DNA of 21,607 nt from Phoronis ovalis (lineage: Eukaryota > Phoronida > Phoronidae), in assembly GCA_028565635.1 (NCBI GenBank), contig JAOXYB010040616.1, positions 1 to 21,607 on the forward strand. The letters run 5' to 3'. Position numbers and translations under genes: made by a program. Below, in pieces: positions 9,701 to 19,589 of this stretch. Positions within the stretch are counted from its first letter, which is position 1, and each line of letters starts with the position of its first letter. The notes under the pieces are model-generated. The model saw only the letters and a program-made list of their open reading frames with translations. It did no database searches and was not told the origin of the DNA.

Positions 9701-12700
9701 GGTGATTTTTCAACAACTACGCTCCAATCAATTTCGAATAATCGTATTGATTCTGAAATGTTTCCAGGATATGACATATCCCGATTAGAAACATCATTAG
9801 TTTGTGTTGTCCAAGGAATCCACAGGGGGTGAATTTGACTGTGACAAGAGTCTCACTCACACCTTTACCCATTAGATCATGGAGGTGGTATACCAGTAAA
9901 ACCTATGTATACGAGCAGGCTCTAAAACGTTTGCACAGTAAGAATTTTGCTAAAAACCTAATATTTTTAGGTACTAAAGAAACTGGGTTCATATATGCAG
10001 TAACTAGTGCAGGAGTTGTACACTCTGTGACACAATCGTGCAGTGCTGGCAATCTGACAGAGTGTTCCTGCGATCTTTCAAGAGCTGGACAAATCACGCC
10101 CGATGGTTGGAAATGGGGCGGGTGTAGTGATAATATAAACTATGGGGTGTGGTTTGGTAAGTCATTTGTGGACGCACCAGAAACAATGATACATAAAAAG
10201 AGCCGTGACGTCAGAACCTTGATGAATTTGCATAACAATGAAGTAGGCAGGCAGGTTAGTATTCTGAAAAAATGAGAACATTTTTATTTCAGTAATAAAT
10301 TGTAACACTAAGCTTTGATATGAATTTCCATTTTAAGTATCATGGTTAATCTTCTTTTAACACATTTTTTACGCAATAAAAACACTTTAGTAGTTCTGCA
10401 TGCCACCACAAGTATTTAATGAATCTTTAATAGTATGGTACATCTTCAACATTTAGTATATCATCTTTTTGTTTTATTTACTCTACCTGTTCTGTACATT
10501 ATACTATAAACTTGCATGTGATATCGCAATGTCAGACATTGCTTCGAGGGTGTTTTTGTTTGTGTTAAAAATATGTAAAATCATATTATACAAAATTAAT
10601 CTTATTGTTCAAAATGGAAATTCGTATCAAATTTTAATGTTACAATTTAACGCTGAAGTAAGTTTATGTTTCCAAACAAATGTTTAGTCCAATGCACGTT
10701 CATAATACATGAGTGTGTATCGGTTTTCAGCGAGCGATTAAAATTTTCTAAAATTTTGTTGATGAAATATATTAATCCCTAATACAATGCCTAGCAAATA
10801 TGATTCATAAAGTCGTACAACTAATTAAACTGAACAAATTACATTTTTTACGAAATGCTTGTTTCGCACACATAGGTACAGGTCCTAAAACATCAGATGA
10901 GTCACCAAGAAGTTATACTAAAGTTTTAGAAACGTTTAGAGCTTATGAAATTAATTGAATTTTTTGTTACTGTCCCAAATGAGTTTTTAATAAGTCTGAG
11001 GTGTAATTTAAGAAACCGTTTATTGTCATTTTTATTTTCATAGCCCAGCGGTAGGTCTTACTATAAGGAGATGTATAGAGCTCTATTGGCCCATGACAAA
11101 AGTCAAAATAGAAAATGCATATGCATTTACTCTTTGTTAGCCTAGTGGACAAATATAATGTATATGACCGGAAAATTATACGCTCCTAGCAAGAGTCCGT
11201 CCATTCTATTTTTTTTAAATTTTTGCAGACTTCAATCAAGGCTGATTATTTTGAACTTAAAAGTTCAAATTGATGAACACATAATTTTCTTTTATGTGTT
11301 TTAACTTTGAGTAGTTCTGTCAAATGTATTATCATTAATGTTATTTATTTCTGTTTTATTTGCATAAAATTTCAAGTGGGGTTTCTTTATATTAAGTGCC
11401 TTTAGATTGTAATTCTGACAGCTATCCGTCTTTTACGCTATCCTTATTTAGTTTACGTTTACTATCAACAGGTTATTAAATTATTTCTTCACCTCATGAA
11501 GTACATACTATAGTATTTTGCTAACAGTAAAAAAACAACAGTAACATAACCTTTTTTGCAGTTTTTAGGAATATTATATTTATTATATAAGTCATTCCAG
11601 AATCTAAGAAGCCTATGAATTTATCTTCTCCGACTGTTAGGTAATTTTCAAATTAAAAATAAAATGAAAAAACAAATTACCGTAATGTATGAGAGTATAT
11701 ACAATAATTATATTAGCGGCGGATTCATGAGTGCATCGGCCAGATATAAAATATATATCCAACCACTTTTTAAGCATTTTCACCTTAATAACTATGTTGA
11801 CTTAAAAAAATTGGTCAAAATATGATTCCCAACCATTTAAAAACAGAAAAAGATCCACCCTTCTTTAAGATAACCTTAAAGGCGTCTCTCATTTAACTGT
11901 ATCTGTATCCCTGGATCTTTATGTATCATTTGCATCTACACAAACTCTTCAAGAAATATGACGTCTTAGAGTGTTTAAATTGTAATAGCATAAACTTGTA
12001 AAAACATTATTTTTAAAATTTTGGCATGAAAGATATTTCTGTCACCCTAAAAAAAAAACAAAGAATAATGTTTGGTTCACATATATAAATGATCAATTCC
12101 AGTATTTTCAGCAAATGGAGACATTACAAGCTATATGCTCAAGGTTGGAGCTAATGAAGAGAAATTACAGCGAAACGAATGATATTTATAATTATACTAT
12201 ACCGGGACATTTACATCAGAATATTGTTGTTAATATTCAGCAGTATATTTGATGTTTACTTTAAATCAGATAACGACTAAAACTGCTAACTTATCCTATT
12301 ATCATTAATACAATAATCTAATGAATAAATACCACAAGTCATTATAATGTTTACTTCAGCACATTAATTTATTTACACTGACAATAAAATATGTTGTATG
12401 ATCTATGAGTAAAGGTAGTTCCTATTTTGCGATTACAGGTGTCCGAATAATTGATGAAAATTTTATAAAATTAAGATATCTATTTCGAAATTAAAGAAAT
12501 TATCCCCCCATCAGAAACTAGAAAAGTTATGCAGTGCTTCAGACCGCACTTTCGATATCCCAAGCTGTTTTGCTTTCCATCTCCGCTAGATGTCATGATT
12601 GTTTTAACATTAAAATGTGTTGCGAAATTAAACGGAAAATAGACCATCTCCATATATTAGGTAACGAACCCAAAAATCACCCAATTTTGAGTTCTGAGAA

Positions 12701-15700
12701 TAAATCATCACAAGTAAGCACAAAATGTTGTTCGCATAATACGGAATTGTGGGATTGTATGAAATCGCCATCTATAGTCCATGCAAAAATACTTTAAGCC
12801 GGCCACTGGGTGTGAAATTACGGAATGAGCAATTACGAGCTAATTTACAGATAATCGGTGCTGGAAATGTCAAACAGGTGCTTGTTATTGGTATAAGGGG
12901 GTGAGAGGTCCCACATTAACAGTGAATAATGTGTGTAATATACGTGAAACGATTTCCCAGTTTCTATAATTTCGTAATATTTATATTTGGCAGTTCGACA
13001 AGTAGTGTCATACCCAAACACTAATATGTTTATAGGATTATCCAATTCCTGACTGACACATTGAGCAGGTAATATATATATGCATGTGATGGAATTAGCA
13101 TATAATCCAATTAGGAGCTTCTGTCTGAAGCTAGGCCAACCGAGAAACGTCATTAATTTTTTTTGTTTAAGTGTGTGGTTTCGGGGTTTCAAGTGATCGT
13201 GATCCTGTGACAGCAGCCCTACGCTAGCAACCGTCTACGGTAGAATAGTAAAAACATTTACCCATTACAAAATATATTTAAAAAAATCATGGTCACACAA
13301 AAGAAGGTCCATGCGTCGCTAACAACCTTTTACCCCTGCTATAAGAACAGGAATAAAGGAATAAAAATGAGCATCAATGGTGCCATCCAATTATATTTGC
13401 TGAATGATTTTCATAACTCAAAAATGTATGATTTTGTTTATGTATTATAACTCGTCTTACTCAAATATGAAGAACATTTACATGTTCAAATTTGATATCA
13501 TACATTTCTTCAAATATTTGTTACTTATACTTGTTTAAGATGCGATTTAAGCAAATTCAGCACAAAAATATGTTTTGAATGGTCATAATCTTGAAAAAAA
13601 AAACCACTCGGTCTCGAAGCCAAGGAAGGACTTGACCCATGCCAACACCACAAAGTTTATCAACCATTGTCTTAAAGATTGATTTGACTAGATTATTAGC
13701 CACTCACAAATCGTGTTATTTATGATATTTAATTTTACATGTTTTCCAAAATGTACATTTGTGCACGATGCGTTCTGGAAAGTTTTACAAGAAATGAAAT
13801 GTTGATTATTAGTGTGTGATCATACATCTGCGTCCCTTGTGCTGAGATAATACGTTGGGACCATTGTATCTTCAAGTTCCTTCTAAATATGCGTATATGT
13901 ACTGCGTGTAATATTTAGTACTGTCGTGCATATTTTGAAATTTCTTTGTACATCGGGCTTTTCCATGCTATTAAGCTGCCGCGACATCTGGCGAGAATTG
14001 CGAAATTCAAAATCTACTATGTCGTTGGGTCTCTTCCGCTTTCCCGTTGTTGCGCGTTTAATAGATATTTAATTTTTCCTGAGATATAACAAAACTCGAT
14101 TCTTTATCCATTATGAAACGAACAGTGGAACTATTATTTATACATGTACTTTAAGTCTTTGTTTTTAGTAAATTGAAAATACGGGAGTATATATACCCCC
14201 ACAGTTCACCGTTCGCCACTTGAAAAAAATAATTCAGCACTCACCAGAAATTTCTAAACTCATTCACCTTCACCAGTAGACAGTGCTATTCATCATTCGC
14301 CACAGGTTTGAAAAATAATTCACCAATATATCAATTCACATTCTCACACAATATGCTTACAGATCCTCAGATCTCCTTTCTGACATTATAAAATATTTTC
14401 AGACGTAAGACATGCAATATTTATTAATTTATTGACTTAATTATGAGATAGTTGAATGGTTTTTTATTTCTAAAATGCGTTCACTCTGCAATTAAACCGG
14501 ACAAAACAATGTTTGAGGGGTGTTTTGTATAAATATGTGTGATGGTAGATCATTTGTAAGACTTGTAAAATAATTGTTTTTATTTATGAATGCATTCATA
14601 CATAAATAAAAGCTAATACATAATATCGATTAATGGATCTATTTATTTCTCATAGATATATATTTTTAAAGCAATATAATGTCTGTAATAACTGTAAAAT
14701 GCTACAAGACAATATTATGAGCTTTTGATTTGTCTTGTTTAAGCTTTTTAACCTCTAAATGCAAATATCATGAAAATCATTTCTTCTCCTATAAATGCCG
14801 GTCGTCCTAAAAGCACTGTTACAATTTAGAGTGAAGGTAAAACATTTTCTATATATCAACTATTTTTTGTTCGCGTATAAATATTTTATTCACCATTCAC
14901 ACCTGAAATTGTCACATTTTCACATTTCACGCTTTAAAATCTCAGTTGTTCACCGTTCACCAGCTAATTTCAGTTATTTTTACCATTCACCATTGAAACC
15001 CCCCCCGGCCCATTCCCCGTTAAAGAAAAAGTATACACTCCCTCTTAAAATAATTACTTTATTTTTTTACAATTACTTGTGAGAAACTAGTAACATTTCT
15101 ATAAAACAAGCAGTTAAGATGGCCCATAAAACATTATATACGAAATGTAACCATTTTTAGTTGCAACACTTTTACAGCTAAGAAAAGAATCCCATTACCT
15201 TTTCAAAAGCGAATTTTCTGTGTAATTTTGTGTAGGTTTTTTCAAGGTTTGAATTACGTGTAAATGATATTACTACTTACACCAAACGCATAGTTGATAA
15301 TCTAAACCAAGGGCGAAATTGATCCGATGATGTTATTTTTTTGCAGATAGTACAAGCTGAAATGATTGTAAATTGTCGTTGCCACGGAGTTTCCGGATCT
15401 TGCGCCGTGAAAACATGTTGGAGAACGTTAGCAGCATTTCGTACAATAGGAGGCGTTCTAAAAAATAAGTACGATAGTAGTGTAGTGCAGGTGGCGCCAC
15501 GGTCAAGACGAAAGCTTCGACGGAAAGACAAATCCAAGAAAAAGCTTCCAATATCAAAGGATGCAATTGTATACATGCACAAATCACCAAACTATTGTCA
15601 AACTGATTTATCTAAGGGTATAACCGGAACTCAAGGGCGAGAGTGCAAGAAAGGGAATGGCCCGGACAGTTGCAATACCCTGTGTTGTGGCAGAGGGTAT

Positions 15701-15811
15701 AATACTAGGGTTGATAAACAAGTTGAAAGATGTCATTGCAAATTTGTATACTGCTGTTATGTGAAATGTAAAACTTGTATAACTCAAAGGGATGTCCACA
15801 CGTGCAAATGA
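6625..15811 (+). CDS. wnt16: Wnt16 secreted signalling ligand, four coding exons (6625-6764, 7844-8097, 9971-10254, 15347-15811)
   Basis: The spliced reading frame is 1143 nt, 380 residues plus stop (human WNT16 is about 365). It encodes a secreted, lipid-modified ligand that acts outside the cell on Frizzled/LRP receptors. Seen: a signal peptide (residues 1-44, hydrophobic [13 protein letters not shown], likely cut before NWMWLG), then the Wnt core. [59 protein letters not shown] and a C-terminal DVHTCK follow in family order. Ser244 in CHGVSGSC is the expected palmitoleoylation site. N-glycosylation sequons lie at N115 (NCT) and N159 (NLTEC). The C-terminal hairpin domain carries 12 cysteines. 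The NWMWLG start, SAGNLTEC and overall length point to Wnt16 over other Wnts; intron positions also match my recollection of vertebrate WNT16. The ATG at 6625 is the only in-frame Met before the signal core; the upstream frame closes at TAA 6520. Oddity: one extra cysteine (C93). Confident of Wnt, fairly confident of subfamily 16. Confidence 0.93.
6765..7843 (+). other. wnt16 intron 1
   Basis: It is 1079 bp, with GTAAGT donor and TTTCAG acceptor, phase 2. It is AT-rich; several open frames on either strand lack domain features, start context or splice signals. I see no other gene or element in it. Confidence 0.85.
7844..8097 (+). CDS. wnt16: wnt16 exon 2: N-terminal Wnt domain
   Basis: Acceptor TTTCATTTCAG ends at 7843; the first base completes ATG (Met47), followed by WLGVPN. 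It carries C1-C2 of the Wnt fold (EQMC, KRVC), [13 protein letters not shown] and RWNCTT. It ends with the first base of Gly132 before donor GTGAGG at 8098 (phase 1). The segment between WLG and the first Cys is about ten residues longer than in vertebrate WNT16. Frame continues 36 codons beyond the donor to a stop, so the open frame alone overstates the exon. Confidence 0.92.
8098..9970 (+). other. wnt16 intron 2
   Basis: It is 1873 bp, phase 1. It contains a perfect 9-bp palindrome with a 3-nt loop (9040-9060), a scattered ATTAGAAC motif near 8945-9065, and a moderately protein-like open stretch at 9605-9832, followed in another frame by open sequence running into exon 3. None is supported as an exon of wnt16. 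Confidence 0.85.
9040..9060. repeat. Perfect short palindrome in wnt16 intron 2
   Basis: ATTGTTTGC, a TGC loop, then GCAAACAAT: nine paired bases with a 3-nt loop. It has no T-tract terminator context and no known role. Confidence 0.6.
9971..10254 (+). CDS. wnt16: wnt16 exon 3: central Wnt domain
   Basis: Acceptor AATATTTTTAG ends at 9970; GT completes Gly132, followed by [10 protein letters not shown]. It contains the [13 protein letters not shown] block with the N159 sequon, [13 protein letters not shown] and [11 protein letters not shown]. Donor GTTAGT follows at 10255 in phase 0. A TGACGTCA octamer at 10205-10212 is inside the coding sequence and is probably incidental. Confidence 0.93.
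14201..14349. repeat. TTCACC-rich degenerate repeat, block 1
   Basis: Multiple TTCACC, TTCGCC and CTCACC motifs at irregular 20-40-bp spacing, separated by short A/T-rich pieces. It resembles block 2 at 14889-15000. Confidence 0.55.
14889..15000. repeat. TTCACC-rich degenerate repeat, block 2
   Basis: It contains TTCACCATTCAC, TTCACCGTTCACC and ACCATTCACCATTG, ending in a C-run (14999-15006). A 95-codon open frame over it, rich in His, Ser, Pro and Phe, is explained by the repeat. Confidence 0.55.
15347..15811 (+). CDS. wnt16: wnt16 exon 4: acylation site and C-terminal cysteine-rich domain
   Basis: Acceptor TTTTTTTGCAG ends at 15346. It encodes residues 227-380 and the TGA at 15809-15811. 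It begins [14 protein letters not shown], contains the acylated-serine motif (Ser244), a very basic linker (residues 278-293, [15 protein letters not shown]), then KSPNYC, GTQGREC, CCGRGYN and the receptor-binding cysteine finger [16 protein letters not shown]. The basic linker matches the Lys/Arg-rich stretch of vertebrate WNT16 and may mediate heparan sulfate binding (inference). Confidence 0.95.
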   Translation: MVQAEMIVNCRCHGVSGSCAVKTCWRTLAAFRTIGGVLKNKYDSSVVQVAPRSRRKLRRKDKSKKKLPISKDAIVYMHKSPNYCQTDLSKGITGTQGRECKKGNGPDSCNTLCCGRGYNTRVDKQVERCHCKFVYCCYVKCKTCITQRDVHTCK

Positions 15812-16156
15812 AATATACACAATGGCTGAAAATAAACAACGACAGAACTTTTAGCTTGTGACTGAAGTACATGCATATAAATTACTGACAATTCGCGTGT
15901 GCAGCATCGAAAACAGCATTATTCCACGGGTAGTTAGAGTTGGAAGTTACAACAGACACATTGTGATTCTGATTTATCCATGTAGTAATAATTAATTAAT
16001 TATTTATTCAGCCCTTTTCGAGATGATACAATTAGAAGATCATCCACCGGGGGGAACATAGGTTGACAAAAGCCGAAATGTCTGAAATAGTAGACAAACT
16101 GCAAACTCTAAAAAATGTTCAGTTAACTTTTATTATGTGGATACGTTTTATATAAC

Positions 16157-16162
16157 AATAAA
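16157..16162 (+). terminator. Candidate poly(A) signal for wnt16
   Basis: AATAAA about 346 bp after the stop codon. An earlier AATAAA at 15831-15836 is only 20 bp past the stop and would give an unusually short 3' UTR. The signal is exact; use is inferred. Confidence 0.4.
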
Positions 16163-16320
16163 TGGACGAATATTTTATTGATCCTACATGCAACTTACAT
16201 GAATCTGCGATTTCCGTATGAATAGTGATCAAAATGAATATTTAAAAACTCATGTTATAGTTACAGTACGTACAACTAAATAGAAAGCAAAATGTCCACA
16301 TCGTATCACTTTTCAGTACT

Positions 16321-16326
16321 TTTATT
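16321..16326 (-). terminator. Candidate poly(A) signal for the CARD-LRR gene
   Basis: AATAAA on the minus strand about 145 bp past the TAA at 16471. Later candidates are at 16179-16174 and 16133-16128. Confidence 0.4.
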
Positions 16327-16470
16327 GTAACGCAACTAACGTCTAAAAACAACATATAATTTAACACAGAAAACTCTATCATGAAAATCGTGATTTATGG
16401 TATCCTAATTTTCGACAGTAAGAGATTATGTAAATTGTTTAATCGCAATTAGCTTGATCGGCACCATAAC

Positions 16471-18851
16471 TTAGCCTTCTAGTCGGTTACCCCAAAGCAA
16501 AACTCTGATATCTCTCTGTGCCAGAATATCTTGTACTCGAGTAATTAGAGGATCGGGTACATCGTCCGTAGGAGAGACGGGAGACGTTTCTCTTGATAAA
16601 CTATCGCAAGAATCCTGTTTATTAAGGTTATTGAAGCAAACTTTCATAACTTGTAAAGATTTATTCACTTCCAAACTGTCTACTAGACTAGAAAATCCAT
16701 TGCGGCCAATTCCGCACATATTCATGCTCAATGACGAAAGAATTTTGTTCATCTGCAACATTTCTGCAAATGCGCACGCGCCGTCATCACCAATGGAGTT
16801 TATACTGATGTCCAAGGTTCTCATGGAATAATTCTTCTGAAGTCCTTGCGCAATGCTCAATGCACCCTTAGCACCAATGTTAGACTTTTCAAGGTTCAAT
16901 TCTTGAAGCGCAGTAATCAGCGGTAAATTGTCAGCAATAGCTGCAGCACCGTTATTACCTATATTATTGCCACTAATATCTATATGAACTACAGTAATAT
17001 TTCTGCGAAGTGATGAGAAAATCGACTTGCAACCGTTTGCATTTATCATGTTATTGCGTGCTCGCAATGTACGAAGGCCTAGATTACCTTCTATCCCGTC
17101 TGCCAATAAACGACAATCAGCATCGTCTAATTCGTTGAAACTAATATCAAGCTCTTCCAAAACATCATTGTGTAATAGCATCTCTTGAAGTTGATATGCA
17201 CCACCAGAAACAAGATTAGTGTGGCTTAAATTTAAAGTTTTCAAAGACGTATTCCGCTTCAAAGCCTTGGCTAAACAATGCACGCCTTCGTTACTTGTTG
17301 GATTAAGGCGAATGTCAAGTTTAATTAACCCGTTATTCTTCTCCAAAGCATGAGCGATTTTTTTGGTGGCATGGCTATCAAGACCGCTTTTAGCGATGGA
17401 CAGCGCAGAAATACAACAGTACTTCCCTAGTAAATATGCCAACGTCGATATTTCATCACTGTACAGTGTTTGTTCAAATATATCAACAGAAATCTTAGGA
17501 ATAAGGCGATCCCCACTTGAAGTTGGGCTTGGAGAAGAACACAGTTCATCCCGAGAGCCCGCAGAATCGAAATTTACACTTCGCATGCTTTTTGTATCAT
17601 CCAATTCTATAACAGGACGCGACCGACTTGTGATTTTATCGAAATAACAAATATCACACGCCATATTTGTACCTACAATAATACTAGAATGATCCGGATC
17701 TGGACCTATTTTACCATCCTTCACTTTTGCCGCCATAATTATCTTAAAAATAGAGTTCAATACGTCTAATACATCCGCTAAAACATGGTGACATTCATCA
17801 TCGTGCAAACTTACGCAAAATTCATCAAACTCTTCATCACTCTTGCTTAATAATACATCGATTATTGCTTGATTCATTGCCATTTTGTGCGTTTTACTAA
17901 ACACTTCGTCCTCATCTTCAACTGTTATTATTCTTTTCTCCGATAGGCGGCACATTATCACCTGCGGGTCCATTTTGTCAGTAATGATGTCTTTCGCCAA
18001 ATTCATGACTTGCCAAAAGCGCTTACTGCGCAAAGCAAGAGACAAATTCTCATAAATCTCTTGATGATCAGGGTCGTCAAATCTTGCTCCTATGCTCATA
18101 TCCAGAGAGGGTAATTCAGATAGCAATATACTATCCCGTGCACTAAGACGATGACCGCGCTTCAGTGTAAAACTACGAGGCGGTTTTGGTGGAGGTCGTC
18201 GTGGCAGCGTTGGCGGGGAGCTACGAATGCTGGAAATGGAGTTTGATTCGGGGATTTTATCAGTATTGTTCTTTTTTGGTTTTGTTATAAGTTTTGTTGG
18301 ACGCCGGGGTAAGAAAGAGGTACTTTTATTTTCTTTTACATTGCCATTAGTTGTTTTCAATTTTGTGGCTTGTAGAGTGTGCGCGCGAATAGGCGTTGAC
18401 ATAGCTGTCGGTGGAATTACCATATTTACGCCGCATTTATTGTCATCTGGAGATAATCGTATTTCTGATACATCTTGAAGGACTTCTGACAATAAACCGT
18501 TCTCTTTTTTCGTAATAGGTGGCGGTGGAGGAGCACATCTTAATTTTCGAGCTGAATGCCGTTTGCCACGGACATGTTGTTCACCGGAATTAAATTCTCT
18601 TTTGAATGGTTGTGGAATATCAGGCGCATGAACGGCAGCTGATGGTTGATTGTAATTTAAATCACTAGTCTGATGTACACTTTGTTTAGGTACCAAATCA
18701 GGCGTCAGTCCAATACTTCCCCGGTGATTACTGGCAGACGATGATGAAGTGTTTAACGTCACCTCCGGTCCAGAATTTCCTTGGTGGTTGCTAGTAGCTG
18801 TATCTGCCAGCAAACATTTTGCAGGTTCGGGTCTCTTCTGATAGGGAAGAT
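16471..18851 (-). CDS. CARD-LRR gene, exon 2 (rest of protein)
   Basis: It is a single 2381-nt exon from acceptor TTTTATATTTTTTAG (AG at 18853-18852) to TAA at 16473-16471. It encodes residues 25-817: proline-rich region, CARD, linker and all LRRs. The 28-residue LRR period is exact across nine units, so there is no internal frameshift. A second possible acceptor, CAG at 18840-18838, would place the exon start in phase 0, which does not fit the proposed exon 1. Confidence 0.9.
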
Positions 18852-19554
18852 CTAAAAAATATAAAACCCTTTAATTACTTATGAACTGTAGTCGAAGGAA
18901 AAATATTGCATCTTGCAATCGATTCTCCGGTTCCCGAATTGTCTTGTGTTTATTTTTCCTGTACTCCATATGCATCTTGATAGCAATTTATAGTTGGCGC
19001 GGATCGTGATACCTAAGTTGACATTATAGAATTCACTAAGGACTATTTTCAGAATTAGTTATGACGTATATACAGCAGGGTTCTAGACTGCTTTAAACTG
19101 CAACTAGCGGACACGTACACGTTCTATGTGTGAAAATGTTCTTAACAAGGCTAGGGTCAAGTATTCTCACAGAAGAGCAATATTTCACTAAAACATTACG
19201 AAAGAAGACACAGACAAGACACTAACTGTTAACATAAATCATTACCATTATTATAGAAAACAATAATATAGAGCCGGGAGGTACTGTCATATATCATTAT
19301 AGACTACCGTTTTATTGATTTTTCCTGCAATCATTAGAATTACCGGTCATGCTATAAATATTGCTCAAGGCACATTATTATACATATTAAAGCACAACAC
19401 GTCAATTTAACTTGCACTTTTTATAAAAGGTAAAATTAGAAGCTGCGTTTTAGGGGCGCTAATTACACGCTAAATGCAAAATGGGTTGGTTTATGTGCAA
19501 CGAGATTGAATGTGCCCTATTTTCCACGCTTCTATATCTATAAATGTGTCTTGT

Positions 19555-19589
<35 letters not shown>

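Larger units (their letters stand above)
10255..15346 (+). other. wnt16 intron 3
   Basis: At 5092 bp it is the longest intron, phase 0, with GTTAGT donor and T-rich TTGCAG acceptor. Most is featureless AT-rich DNA. Noted inside: a GC-richer island at 12530-12800 open in two frames, and two TTCACC-rich repeat blocks at 14201-14349 and 14889-15000. No conserved exon between exons 3 and 4 is needed, because the protein aligns without a gap across this junction. Confidence 0.85.
15812..16470. other. Tail-to-tail intergenic region with 3' UTRs of wnt16 and the CARD-LRR gene
   Basis: It is 659 bp between the two stop codons. It holds plus-strand AATAAA at 15831 and 16157 and minus-strand AATAAA (TTTATT on plus) at 16321-16326, 16174-16179 and 16128-16133. 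No other gene is seen. Confidence 0.75.

Noticed and set aside
10200-10215. TGACGTCA octamer as a regulatory CRE
   Set aside because: It lies inside wnt16 exon 3, and its bases are explained by conserved coding sequence.
12845-13192. 115-codon minus-strand frame in wnt16 intron 3
   Set aside because: It has no recognisable domain or splice context; probably chance, although a transposon fragment is not excluded.
14795-15082. 95-codon plus-strand frame rich in His/Ser/Pro
   Set aside because: It is explained by the TTCACC repeat block and lacks domains.
15277-15590. Two minus-strand frames overlapping wnt16 exon 4
   Set aside because: They are antisense shadows of a strongly conserved Wnt exon.
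17363-18478. Plus-strand frames over the CARD-LRR exon
   Set aside because: They are antisense shadows of the minus-strand gene with its exact 28-residue LRR periodicity.
18800-18840. ATG at 18819-18817 (minus strand, within AAAATGTTTGC) as the CARD-LRR start
   Set aside because: It is out of frame with the large exon and meets a stop after a few codons.
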